This document shows, in pieces, positions 1 to 7,324 of a DNA stretch of 10,744 nt. The translations under genes and the position numbers were made by a program. Origin of the DNA: Gammaproteobacteria bacterium (lineage in GTDB: Bacteria > Pseudomonadota > Gammaproteobacteria > SZUA-229); assembly GCA_013138755.1 (NCBI GenBank), contig WTCC01000335.1, positions 1 through 10,744 of the forward strand, read 5' to 3'. The notes under the pieces are model-generated. The model did not search any database and was not told the DNA's origin. It worked only from the letters and a program-made list of their open reading frames with translations. Every line of letters starts with the position of its first letter. Position 1 is the stretch's first letter.

Positions 1-18
1 ATCGTTTTTATTTACCAT
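1..18 (-). CDS. Possible first codons of the gene after sufB (sufC expected), cut by the window edge
   Basis: Reading leftward after the sufB stop there is an ATG at 18-16 followed by open codons (M V N K N D) to the window edge. In suf operons the gene after sufB is usually sufC, the ABC-type ATPase, so this is the expected place for it. Only six codons are visible and none is diagnostic. The purine-rich AAAGAG lies directly against the ATG, which is too close for a normal ribosome binding site, so the true start may lie outside the window. The identity is inferred from gene order only. Confidence 0.25.
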
Positions 19-38
19 CTCTTTGTTTCCGAGGGTAT

Positions 39-1484
39 TCATCCGATGGCACCTTCGAGGCTGATGTTAAGTAATTTCTGGGCCTCAACTGCAAACTCCA
101 TGGGTAATTTATTCAGTACCTGTTTGCAGAATCCATTGACGATCATGGCGACTGCTTCTTCCTCATCGATGCCGCGTTGTTTGCAATAAAATAACTGGTC
201 TTCGCCGATGCGCGAAGTGGTGGCTTCATGTTCCACTTTCGCATTATGGTTATGTACTTCCATGTAAGGGAAAGTATGGGCAGCGCATTGATCTCCGAGT
301 AACAATGAATCGCACTGGGTGTGATTTCGCGCACCGTCGGCGTTGGCTAAAATTCGCACCAGTCCGCGGTAGGCATTCTGACCGTGGCCGGAAGAAATGC
401 CCTTGGAGAGAATGGTGCTGCGGGTGTTTTTGCCGATGTGTATCATCTTGGTACCAGTGTCGGCCTGCTGATAATTGGCGGTCATGGCAACCGAATAGAA
501 CTCACCGACTGAGTTGTCGCCACGCAACAGACAACTGGGGTATTTCCAGGTGATGGCGGAACCGGTTTCTACCTGCGTCCATGAGATATGTGAGCTGTCG
601 CCACGGCAGTCACCGCGTTTGGTAACAAAATTATAAATGCCGCCTTTGCCGTTTTTGTCACCGGGATACCAGTTCTGCACGGTCGAATATTTTATGGTGG
701 CATCTTTCAGTGCGATGAGTTCGACGACTGCAGCGTGTAACTGGTTTTCGTCGCGCATGGGCGCAGTGCAGCCTTCCAGATAACTGACATAGCTGCCTTC
801 GTCGGCGATGATCAGGGTGCGTTCAAACTGCCCGGTATTGGCCTGATTAATACGAAAATAGGTCGATAATTCCATCGGGCAATGCACACCTTTGGGGATG
901 TAACAGAAAGAACCATCAGTGAACACGGCTGAATTAAGGGTGGCGAAAAAGTTGTCACGATACGGCACTACAGTACCGAGATATTGTTCGATCAGGTCAG
1001 GGTGATTTTTCACCGCTTCGGAAAAAGAACAGAAAATAATACCAAGTTCGGATAATTCACTCTGGAAGGTTGTGGCCACCGAGATACTGTCAAACACTGC
1101 ATCAACGGCAACCCCGGCCAGTCGTTTTTGCTCGCCTAGCGGGATGCCGAGCTTCTCGTAGGTGTTAAGCAGTTCAGGTTCGATTTCATCCAGACTTTTA
1201 GGGGCGCCACCCGTGGATTTAGGCGCTGAGTAATAGGAGATGGACTGATAGTCGATTTCCTCGTGGTGAACACTGGCCCAGTGGGGCTCTTCCATTTTCA
1301 GCCAGCTGCGATATGCTCTCAGGCGCCATTTTAGTAAAAATTCGGGTTCATTTTTTTTAGCAGAAATGAATCGGATAATATCTTCATTTAGGCCCGGAGC
1401 GACCGTATCGGCTTTTACATCCGTGACAAAACCGTGCTGATACTCCCGTTCCACCAGGCGTTTGATGTCCTGGTTATAGCTCAT
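39..1484 (-). CDS. sufB: Fe-S cluster assembly scaffold protein SufB
   Basis: SufB is the scaffold subunit of the cytoplasmic SufBC2D complex, on which Fe-S clusters are built with sulfur delivered from a SufS-type cysteine desulfurase. The 481-residue product is full length for the family (E. coli about 495). The C-terminal half carries the highly conserved blocks: the [11 protein letters not shown] region near 390-400, [20 protein letters not shown] near 419-438 and the tail [14 protein letters not shown]. Cys391 and Glu420 correspond by position to E. coli Cys405 and Glu434, which are implicated in sulfur transfer and cluster assembly. The start is supported by a GAGG about 9 bases before the ATG. 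sufB is the first gene after its own promoter, with no rrf2/iscR regulator gene between, unlike many suf operons. It ends in TGA. Confidence 0.97.
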   Translation of the reverse strand: MSYNQDIKRLVEREYQHGFVTDVKADTVAPGLNEDIIRFISAKKNEPEFLLKWRLRAYRSWLKMEEPHWASVHHEEIDYQSISYYSAPKSTGGAPKSLDEIEPELLNTYEKLGIPLGEQKRLAGVAVDAVFDSISVATTFQSELSELGIIFCSFSEAVKNHPDLIEQYLGTVVPYRDNFFATLNSAVFTDGSFCYIPKGVHCPMELSTYFRINQANTGQFERTLIIADEGSYVSYLEGCTAPMRDENQLHAAVVELIALKDATIKYSTVQNWYPGDKNGKGGIYNFVTKRGDCRGDSSHISWTQVETGSAITWKYPSCLLRGDNSVGEFYSVAMTANYQQADTGTKMIHIGKNTRSTILSKGISSGHGQNAYRGLVRILANADGARNHTQCDSLLLGDQCAAHTFPYMEVHNHNAKVEHEATTSRIGEDQLFYCKQRGIDEEEAVAMIVNGFCKQVLNKLPMEFAVEAQKLLNISLEGAIG

Positions 1485-1538
1485 GGTATTGTTACCTCGA
1501 TGGATTAATTTATAAATCCCCGACTTCGTTATTTAATT

Positions 1539-1568
1539 ATTATACGAATAACCTAGTAAAATAGTCAA
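1539..1568 (-). promoter_or_regulatory. sufB promoter (sigma70-like)
   Basis: On the minus strand a TTGACT -35 box (1568-1563) is separated by 18 bases from a perfect TATAAT -10 box (1544-1539). Transcription should begin near 1532, giving a leader of roughly 48 bases before the sufB ATG. The boxes are close to consensus and correctly oriented. The start site itself is inferred. Confidence 0.75.
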
Positions 1569-1572
1569 GTAT
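1548..1572 (-). promoter_or_regulatory. IscR type-1-like operator over the sufB -35 region
   Basis: The 25-base minus-strand element starts ATACTTGACT and ends TAGGTTAT. It agrees with the published type-1 IscR consensus (ATA-S-YY-GACT-R-WWW-Y-AGTC-RR-S-TAT) at 22 of 25 positions by my count, with all mismatches in the second half-site. It overlaps the -35 box, the geometry expected for repression by [2Fe-2S]-IscR or another Rrf2-family regulator. That regulator is not encoded in this window. Binding is inferred from the match. Confidence 0.65.
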
Positions 1573-1635
1573 TATCCATGCTCAGCATCATGTTGTTTAA
1601 TGTTGGTTTTTACCATTTTTTTACTGATTTCAGGA

Positions 1636-1719
1636 ATGACTCTAACAATCTGTGGTGCTATTATGATAGTGGTAATCCTCTATTTACTTGAGGGAGGTAG
1701 TAGCGATGACACACATTAA
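1636..1719 (+). CDS. Candidate 27-residue single-membrane-segment micro-ORF
   Basis: An ATG at 1636 opens a 27-codon frame ending in TAA at 1717-1719. Residues 2 to 18 are strongly hydrophobic (TLTICGAIMIVVILYLL) and are followed by a short polar tail EGGSSDDTH, the layout of a bacterial membrane microprotein. It overlaps the start of the next gene by 14 bases in a different frame, so translational coupling is conceivable. Against it, the only Shine-Dalgarno-like bases (AGGA) lie directly against the ATG, and hydrophobic short frames arise readily in AT-rich spacers. I recognise no family. Low confidence. Confidence 0.2.
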   Translation: MTLTICGAIMIVVILYLLEGGSSDDTH

Positions 1720-1909
1720 AATAGCACCGGATGTCGAATTCAAACTGGATATCTACTTGCCTGGTATCTCTGATGACAGCAGGGACTACGATTTACAGCA
1801 GCATAAAGCTGAAATTTATACCATGTTCGAAGCCCGGTTGAAAAAAGCTTTCCCGGAAGGTTTTAAGATTAACACCTTTGAATTTGGTCAGAATATTAGT
1901 CCGCACTAA
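1706..1909 (+). CDS. Small hypothetical protein, 67 residues
   Basis: I do not recognise this protein. The frame can be opened at a TTG at 1688, but the strong ribosome binding site AGGGAGGT (1691-1698) lies inside that extension and sits about 8 bases before the ATG at 1706, so the ATG is the likely start. The product has no signal peptide or membrane segment. It is mixed alpha/beta in character, acidic in the middle (near SDDSRDYD), with a probable amphipathic helix around KAEIYTMFEARLKKAFPEGF and a polar C-terminus. It is transcribed away from sufB and lies 75 bases before the YfcH-like gene, with which it might share a transcript. The good ribosome binding site argues that it is real; function is unknown. 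Confidence 0.65.
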   Translation: MTHIKIAPDVEFKLDIYLPGISDDSRDYDLQQHKAEIYTMFEARLKKAFPEGFKINTFEFGQNISPH

Positions 1910-1984
1910 GCAGGGGGCTCTCTAAAAGTTAGCATTGCGTTAATCTGCCGCTAGAGGGCGTTTGTCTTATAGTCCGAGATAAAC

Positions 1985-2896
1985 ATGCATAAAAAACGTT
2001 TATTGATAACAGGTGGTTCAGGCTTTATCGGTTTCAGGCTTGTGCGTGTTTTATTTGGCCAGGGTTATGATGTGATGGTGCTGACGCGTTACCCAGAAAA
2101 AACTGCTTCACGCTTCAATCATGCTGTTAGCACGATCAAGCAACTCGATGAGCTCGATGATACAGATGTTTTTGATGTTGTTATCAACCTGGCAGGCCAG
2201 GGGATAACAGACAGCCGCTGGACAGTAGGTATCAAAAAACAATTACGTGAAAGCCGGATTGTCACCACCCAAAAATTAATACATTACCTGCAGGCGACTG
2301 AGAAAAAACCTGAATGTTTCATCAGTGGTTCGGCCATTGGCTATTATGGCAATCAGGAAAACAAAATTGTTGATGAACAGATGCATGGTGACAGTAGTTT
2401 TTCCAGCAAACTTTGTTTTGACTGGGAACACGAAGCGCAGCAAGCAGAAGTGTTAGGCATAAGAACGTGTTATCTGCGCACAGGTATCGTCCTGGGTAAA
2501 AACGGTGGTGCGCTGGCTAAGATGTTGCCAGCTTTCAAGCTGGGTTTGGGCGGTGCAATGGGTGATGGCAGGCAGTGGATGTCGTGGGTTCATATCGATG
2601 ACCTGATCGGTATCATGCTTCACATCATTAACGACAAAAACATCAAAGGAGCAGTCAATGGTACTGCGCCAAACCCGGTTGCAAATAAAGAATTCTCATC
2701 AACCCTGGCGTCTGTATTAAAGCGCCCCACATTTTTCACAATGCCTGCTTTTGTACTGAAGTTGATGCTGGGTGAAATGGCACAGGAGTTACTGTTATCC
2801 GGTCAGCGTGTTATGCCAAAAAAAATACTCGACGCAGGTTATCGTTTTAAGTATGCAGAACTTAAAGATGCACTGCGTGAAGTGGTAAAAAATTGA
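1985..2896 (+). CDS. yfcH: YfcH-like TIGR01777 family NAD(P)-dependent epimerase (SDR)
   Basis: A 303-residue soluble member of the atypical short-chain dehydrogenase/epimerase superfamily, TIGR01777 subgroup (E. coli YfcH, eukaryotic SDR39U1). The nucleotide-binding motif TGGSGFIG is at residues 9-16 and NLAG at 68-71. The subgroup's SGSAIGYYG block is at 114-122, WMSWVHIDD at 198-206, and the C-terminal DUF1731-type segment PKKILDAGYRF begins at 278. The physiological substrate of this family is not established, so no reaction is assigned. The start is preceded by a weak GAGA about 7 bases upstream; the Rossmann motif close to the N-terminus supports it. It converges with the COQ9-like gene, 48 bases away. 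Confidence 0.92.
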   Translation: MHKKRLLITGGSGFIGFRLVRVLFGQGYDVMVLTRYPEKTASRFNHAVSTIKQLDELDDTDVFDVVINLAGQGITDSRWTVGIKKQLRESRIVTTQKLIHYLQATEKKPECFISGSAIGYYGNQENKIVDEQMHGDSSFSSKLCFDWEHEAQQAEVLGIRTCYLRTGIVLGKNGGALAKMLPAFKLGLGGAMGDGRQWMSWVHIDDLIGIMLHIINDKNIKGAVNGTAPNPVANKEFSSTLASVLKRPTFFTMPAFVLKLMLGEMAQELLLSGQRVMPKKILDAGYRFKYAELKDALREVVKN

Positions 2897-2944
2897 CAGT
2901 AAAATTAACTGGAAAGTCAGTCGGCTTCTGTAAAAAGTCTGGCA

Positions 2945-3523
2945 TTATTTTAACGATCGAAGCCGTTTCAAAGCTGCCTGAAGATAACTGTCCGTACGTA
3001 AACTATTTTTCGAATCATCAAATAACCACCGAGTAAAAGCAATAAGATAAATACGGGTTAACAATATCTCTTCGATAACTCGATGGATATTATCCGTATT
3101 TAATAACGCGACTTCTCTAAACCACTGTACTGACCGGCTGATACGCATGATACCCAGAACTTGCAGATGGAAATGCCCAAGCTCAAATTTGTAATGCAGC
3201 ATCTGCCTGGTGACTCTACGATGATCACTCATCGACGTGAACTATGACATCATCAATTGATGAACACGTTCGTGTGCGACCCGTGCAGAAAACTCTTCGG
3301 AAGCTTTTTTAGAGAGTATGGTTTTATCGGCGCGGTCGAACCAGGCTTCTAACAGGTCATCTTTTTGCGGGTAGACATCTTTTATTTCCTGCAGAGAAAT
3401 ATCCAGTGTGCTGGCGACGCTGTGCAGGTTGACAGAATCCCAACTGCCGCTTTCAGCCTGTCCCATTGCAGTGTCGAGAATACGTTCTGCGATTAGAGTT
3501 TTTAGGGCGTTTCGTTTTTGCAT
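2945..3523 (-). pseudogene. COQ9-family protein (TIGR02396-like) interrupted by an in-frame TAG
   Basis: One continuous frame of 192 sense codons is broken only by TAG at 3242-3244 (codon 94). The N-terminal part (93 residues) has the family's TetR-like helix-turn-helix region (about 31-57, LHSVASTLDISLQEIKD, then KDDLLEAWFDRAD). After the stop, FTS and then MSDHRRVTRQMLHYKFELGH continue directly into the COQ9 C-terminal domain, including SRSVQWFREVA and the tail FTRWLFDDS. Both halves are well conserved and in the same frame, so this is a point nonsense change, not a frameshift. From memory of homologues (…IMAWLDALAPHRRV…), codon 94 aligns with Trp, so TGG to TAG is the simplest event. COQ9 binds lipids and supports ubiquinone biosynthesis in eukaryotes; the bacterial role is unclear. 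The gene is divergent from putA. It may be a recent pseudogene, a read-through gene, a split gene restarting at the ATG at 3232 (no Shine-Dalgarno), or a sequencing error. Confidence 0.8.
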
Positions 3524-3562
3524 ATATCACCATACGAATTATTCTGCATGATTAAAAGGTCT

Positions 3563-3604
3563 ATGATTAATTGTAAGTCGATACAATCGAATAATCATTC
3601 GATT
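3563..3604. promoter_or_regulatory. Cluster of overlapping inverted repeats between the COQ9-like gene and putA (operator candidate)
   Basis: Three exact inverted repeats overlap here: ATTGTA/TACAAT (3570-3575 and 3582-3587, 6-base spacer), AATCGAAT/ATTCGATT (3585-3592 and 3597-3604, 4-base spacer), and ATGATTA/TAATCAT (3563-3569 and 3592-3598). ATGATTAA also occurs as a direct repeat at 3548-3555 and 3563-3570, 15 bases apart. The spacer is AT-rich, so some symmetry is expected by chance, but the 8-bp arms with a 4-base gap look like a dimeric regulator site. PutA here lacks the ribbon-helix-helix repressor domain, so a separate regulator would be needed. No protein is assigned. Confidence 0.4.
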
Positions 3605-3623
3605 ATCAATGGGTCTGATTTTA

Positions 3624-3654
3624 TTGAAACTCCTTCCTGGTGCGGTGTCATAAT
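3624..3654 (+). promoter_or_regulatory. Weak candidate promoter for putA
   Basis: TTGAAA (3624-3629) and CATAAT (3649-3654) are separated by 19 bases, a long spacer. The start would fall near 3661, leaving only about 13 bases before the putA ATG, enough for its GAGG ribosome binding site at 3663-3666. The inverted-repeat cluster lies just upstream. A promoter further upstream is equally possible. Confidence 0.25.
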
Positions 3655-3673
3655 AGTAATATGAGGTAGGCCT

Positions 3674-6616
3674 ATGAAACTTGAGAAACGCATTCAGGAG
3701 TTGGGCAGTGAGCTAATAATAAACACCAGGGAACTGGATGTTGAGCAGAATTGGCTCGACGCGCTTATTAATCATGCGATTTCCGACCCTCAGTTTCGTA
3801 TCCAGACACTCCGCTTCATCGATGTCTTGCCCAGTCTCGATGATGATATTGAATTAACACGTCATCTGCAGGAATACTTTGGTAGCCTCGAAACACCCTT
3901 GCCCGAGCTCGCGCTATGGGGATTAAATCAATCAGATAAACCCTGGCTGGCACATATTGCTGCGCCTCTGGTGCGTTATACCATCCGCAGTCTGGCACGA
4001 AGATTTATGGGGGGTAGTAATATCCAACGGGCATGCAATACTGTCGACAAGTTAAAACACGCCGGTATGAGCAGCAGCCTTGACATTCTTGGCGAGGATT
4101 CGGTCTCGGAACATGAAGCAGATGCTTATCTGAAAGCCTATCTTGAGATGATTCTGGCTATGTCAGCGCACATGCAAGCGTGGACAGATTTGGAAATAGT
4201 CGATCAGCTGCATGGCAGGGCTGCACCGCGTTTAAATGTCTCGCTCAAATTGTCATCACTTTATTCGCAGATCGATGCAGCCGATATTGAAGGCAGCGTC
4301 CGCGCAATCAAACAACGCTTAATACCGATCCTCGAATGTGCACTTGAACATCATGCGTTTGTGATGATCGATATGGAACAGTATGACTACAAGAATATAA
4401 TTTTGACGTGTTTTCTTGAGATACTGGAAGATAGCAGGTTCAGGTATTGGCCTGATATCGGCATCGCTATACAGACGTATCTACGTGATTCATTCGATGA
4501 CCTGTCACGTATTGTTGAGGTTCTCAAAAAGCGCGCTACACCTGCGACCGTCAGACTGGTGCGCGGTGCATATTGGGATTACGAAACGATAGTTGCCGAT
4601 CAGAATAACTGGCCTTCGCCGGTGTGGCTTCATAAAAATGACACCGACGCGAATTTTGAACGTTGCATGGACTTTTTGTTTTCCGAACATCCTGTAGTTG
4701 AAGCCGTCATCGCGACTCATAATACACGTAGCCTGGCGGCTGCGATGGCTATCGCTGAAAACCATAATTTGTCGAAGCAGGATTATGAGTTTCAGATGTT
4801 ATACGGTATGGCCGACTCGTTGAAAGATCTACTGGTACAGCGCCAGCAACATTTGCGTATCTATGTGCCCTATGGTGAAACCCTGCCGGGTATGGCTTAC
4901 CTGGTGCGCCGTTTGCTGGAAAATAGTTCTGGCCAAAGTGTTCTGGATATGGGATTAACACATGATCAACCGGTTGATCTGGATAAACCGGTGTTCAGCT
5001 TGCATGAAGAAGGTAAGAAACTCTCTGTTGACAGTCGCTTCCACAATCAGGCTTTGTATCGGTTTACAGAAACAGTCGAGCACGATGTCTTTGTGCAGGC
5101 ATTGTCACAATGCCGCCAGCAATTTGGACAGGTCTATCCGCTTATTATCGATGGTAAGTCATGTCATACCAAACAAACCATACTCTCTATTAACCCCGCC
5201 AGTCCCGATGAAATGGTGGGTGTCGTGGCATCGGCCAGTAAAAAGTTGGCAGATGCAGCATTGGACTCTGCGAAAAAAGCCCACGTGTACTGGCGCCGTG
5301 TCAGTGTGACTGAGCGTGCGAGCTACTTAAGAAAGATAGCCAGTCTGCTACAGGACAGGCGTGTCGAATTCGCCGCATGGCAAATTTTTGAAGCCGGTAA
5401 AAACTGGCGTGAAGCTGACGCTGATGTCTGTGAGGCTATCGATTTTCTTAATTACTATGCCGATCAGGCAGAGCGCCTGGATCAGATGACTATTAATCAA
5501 TCGTCCGGTGAACAAAATTCGTCATGTTATCGTCCTCGCGGTGTCGGTCTTGTTATTCCGCCGTGGAACTTTCCATTGGCGATTCTTACGGGCATGATGG
5601 CCGCAACCATCGTTTGTGGAAATACCGCCATAGTGAAACCATCGTCGCAAACGCCGGTTATCGCCGCGAAGTTTGTCGAACTTATTCACCAGGCAGGGTT
5701 GCCTGAAGGCGTGGTTAATCTACTCACTGGTAGCGGTGCAGATATCGGTGAATACCTGGCAAATCATGTCGACGTACAGATAATCGCATTCACTGGTTCG
5801 ATGACCGTGGGCTCTCATCTGATAAACATTGCCGCACAACTTCATCCCGGGCAAACACACATCAAGCGCATTATCGCTGAGATGGGCGGCAAAAATGCAA
5901 TCATAGTCGATACAGATGCTGATATGGATGAGGCTGTTACCGGTACGGTAAGTTCAGCATTTGGTTTTCAGGGGCAGAAGTGTAGTGCAGCATCACGCGT
6001 CATAGTACTGGATCATGTTTATGATTGTTTTCTCGAACGGTTAGTAGAAACCGCCAGAAGCTTGCGGATAGGTCAACCGGAAGACCCTGGCAATGTTATG
6101 GGGCCTGTCATTAGCGAACAGGCTCAAACGCATATCCTTTCTGTTATCAATGATGGCAAACAGCAAACACGGGTAGCGCTGTACGATTACGCAGACCATT
6201 TTGATAAAGGCTATTTTATTCCACCGGTTATTTTTACAGATGTGGCCGCTGATTCGATGCTTGCACAGCAGGAGATATTTGGTCCGGTGTTATCCGTGAT
6301 TCGTGCCCGGGATTTTGACCAGGCGTTGCAGCTAGCAAATAATTCACAATACGCATTAACCGGTGGTGTTTATTCGCGTGACCCTGATCATCTGCAACGA
6401 GCAAAAAGTGAATTTAATGTGGGTAACTTGTATCTAAACAGAAAGATCACCGGTGCACTGGTATCACGTCAGCCATTTGGTGGTTACAAGCTAAGCGGTA
6501 CAGGATACAAAGCAGGTAGCGAGAATTATCTATTGCAGTTTATGAATTCGAGCACCATCACGGAAAATACCATGCGGCGTGGTTTTGCGCCGATGGAGGA
6601 GCATAACAATAAGTGA
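3674..6616 (+). CDS. putA: Bifunctional proline dehydrogenase / L-glutamate-gamma-semialdehyde dehydrogenase PutA
   Basis: This enzyme oxidises proline to glutamate in two steps: an FAD-dependent proline dehydrogenase passing electrons to ubiquinone at the membrane, then an NAD+-dependent aldehyde dehydrogenase. The PRODH barrel covers about residues 120-425, with SLKLSSL (190-196), DMEQYDY (233-239), VRLVRGAYWDYE (293-304), ATHNTRS and the substrate-site motif YLVRRLLENSS (Y409, R412, R413). The ALDH domain covers about 485-975, with PPWNF (629-633), KPSS (655-658), FTGS (706-709), catalytic Glu736 in AEMGGKN, nucleophile Cys770 in GQKCSA, EIFGP (867-871) and PFGG (934-937). At 980 residues it matches the short PutA type: the N-terminal ribbon-helix-helix DNA-binding domain of E. 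coli PutA (about 1,320 residues) is absent, so it cannot autorepress in that way. A GAGG 7 bases before the ATG supports the start. All key residues are present. The next gene follows within about 11-17 bases. Confidence 0.97.
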   Translation: MKLEKRIQELGSELIINTRELDVEQNWLDALINHAISDPQFRIQTLRFIDVLPSLDDDIELTRHLQEYFGSLETPLPELALWGLNQSDKPWLAHIAAPLVRYTIRSLARRFMGGSNIQRACNTVDKLKHAGMSSSLDILGEDSVSEHEADAYLKAYLEMILAMSAHMQAWTDLEIVDQLHGRAAPRLNVSLKLSSLYSQIDAADIEGSVRAIKQRLIPILECALEHHAFVMIDMEQYDYKNIILTCFLEILEDSRFRYWPDIGIAIQTYLRDSFDDLSRIVEVLKKRATPATVRLVRGAYWDYETIVADQNNWPSPVWLHKNDTDANFERCMDFLFSEHPVVEAVIATHNTRSLAAAMAIAENHNLSKQDYEFQMLYGMADSLKDLLVQRQQHLRIYVPYGETLPGMAYLVRRLLENSSGQSVLDMGLTHDQPVDLDKPVFSLHEEGKKLSVDSRFHNQALYRFTETVEHDVFVQALSQCRQQFGQVYPLIIDGKSCHTKQTILSINPASPDEMVGVVASASKKLADAALDSAKKAHVYWRRVSVTERASYLRKIASLLQDRRVEFAAWQIFEAGKNWREADADVCEAIDFLNYYADQAERLDQMTINQSSGEQNSSCYRPRGVGLVIPPWNFPLAILTGMMAATIVCGNTAIVKPSSQTPVIAAKFVELIHQAGLPEGVVNLLTGSGADIGEYLANHVDVQIIAFTGSMTVGSHLINIAAQLHPGQTHIKRIIAEMGGKNAIIVDTDADMDEAVTGTVSSAFGFQGQKCSAASRVIVLDHVYDCFLERLVETARSLRIGQPEDPGNVMGPVISEQAQTHILSVINDGKQQTRVALYDYADHFDKGYFIPPVIFTDVAADSMLAQQEIFGPVLSVIRARDFDQALQLANNSQYALTGGVYSRDPDHLQRAKSEFNVGNLYLNRKITGALVSRQPFGGYKLSGTGYKAGSENYLLQFMNSSTITENTMRRGFAPMEEHNNK

Positions 6617-6633
6617 TGTAACAGGTAATGGCG

Positions 6634-7197
6634 ATGAATTATTCTGACTGGCATATTCCTATTTCAGAAAACCGGTTAACGCTGGGTGCTGCGCGTGCGA
6701 GTCTTAATGAGGTTGGTGCCAAGAAACAAAACATTCCTCTTATTGTAAAATTGATCGAAAACCCTGAATGTTTTATCCCCGGGTTCACTTTGTTTCATGG
6801 TGCGGTCGATCTAAAGACGCACGATTATATTCATATATTGCTGGGTCGTGGATTATTGCCAGAAGATGAAGCTTTTACTATCGGTTATACCATGGGTTCA
6901 ACGAAACAGGTCGGTAAAGCTGAAGCCGTATTGTTCGAATTAGTTACTCGATACCTGTACCCGGAAACGTACCAGTTCAGTGCTCGCGACATCAACATAT
7001 TTTATACAGCATTAAAACTTGCAGAAGCTTCTAAATGTGTTGCGCTTGATCAGGTCGATTATGCAAAATTGATTGGCAAGACCTTGCAACAGGCACGTTA
7101 CAGGCTGAGGATGAACGAAAATAAAATAAGAGCTTCTTACCAGACAGAAAAAACACTTTATCCCGATAGTAAAGCCAGCCAGAGGTTGTTGCTTTAA
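6634..7197 (+). CDS. Uncharacterised protein with Coq4-like HDxxH-x11-E motif, in operon with putA
   Basis: A soluble protein of 187 residues from ATG 6634, or 189 from ATG 6628. The CAGGT element lies about 8 bases from 6634 but only 2 from 6628, so 6634 is preferred. Numbering from 6628, the central block is FHGAVDLKTHDYIHILLGRG, with H65-D66-x-x-H69, then eleven residues and E81. This HDxxHx11E spacing is the hallmark proposed as the metal/ligand site of Coq4, a ubiquinone-biosynthesis protein, and the LLG after the second His also resembles Coq4. The rest (GYTMGST, and a helical C-terminal half ending in a basic, polar stretch) I cannot place, and overall similarity to Coq4 is not established here. 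It begins 11-17 bases after putA, indicating co-transcription, so a role connected with PutA's quinone or flavin chemistry is plausible but inferred. Another metal-binding helical family is the alternative. Confidence 0.75.
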   Translation: MNYSDWHIPISENRLTLGAARASLNEVGAKKQNIPLIVKLIENPECFIPGFTLFHGAVDLKTHDYIHILLGRGLLPEDEAFTIGYTMGSTKQVGKAEAVLFELVTRYLYPETYQFSARDINIFYTALKLAEASKCVALDQVDYAKLIGKTLQQARYRLRMNENKIRASYQTEKTLYPDSKASQRLLL

Positions 7198-7219
7198 CTG
7201 GCTGACGCCATGGATGTTA

Positions 7220-7275
7220 TAGCTCATGAAAAGTCTGTCTGACATTTTATTTTCAGACTGAGCTAGCAGTTTTTC
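7220..7275 (+). terminator. Probable intrinsic terminator of the putA operon
   Basis: TAGCTCA (7220-7226) pairs exactly with TGAGCTA (7259-7265). Inside, GTCTG (7233-7237) pairs with CAGAC (7254-7258), which stacks on the outer stem, leaving a 6-base bulge on the left and a 16-base loop. Four bases after the stem comes a T-rich run (TTTTTC, then TCTTTC) from 7270. The orientation suits termination of the putA transcript. A second inverted repeat, CAGCCAG/CTGGCTG (7176-7182/7198-7204), straddles the preceding stop codon but has no T-run. Confidence 0.5.
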
Positions 7276-7324
7276 TATCTTTCTTTCACGGTTCTATAGA
7301 AGAATAACAGTGTCTTGGATCATA

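Noticed and set aside
305..553. Other-frame open frames across sufB, putA and ppc (for example 305-553, 4505-4765, 8452-8718, 7012-7245)
   Set aside because: They are shadows of well-supported genes, with Arg/Cys/His-rich translations and no conserved motifs or ribosome binding sites.
1578..1691. A 37-codon frame from ATG 1578 upstream of the small hypothetical gene
   Set aside because: It has no ribosome binding site and no recognisable composition, and it overlaps the promoter spacer.
3232..3244. Frameshift as the cause of the split COQ9-like gene
   Set aside because: Codon-by-codon reading shows both halves share one frame; the only interruption is TAG at 3242-3244.
3242..3244. Genome-wide reassignment of TAG (for example pyrrolysine or a recoded amber)
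   Set aside because: ppc ends with TAG exactly after its conserved MRNTG terminus, so TAG works as a stop here. Other genes end in TAA or TGA, which is uninformative.
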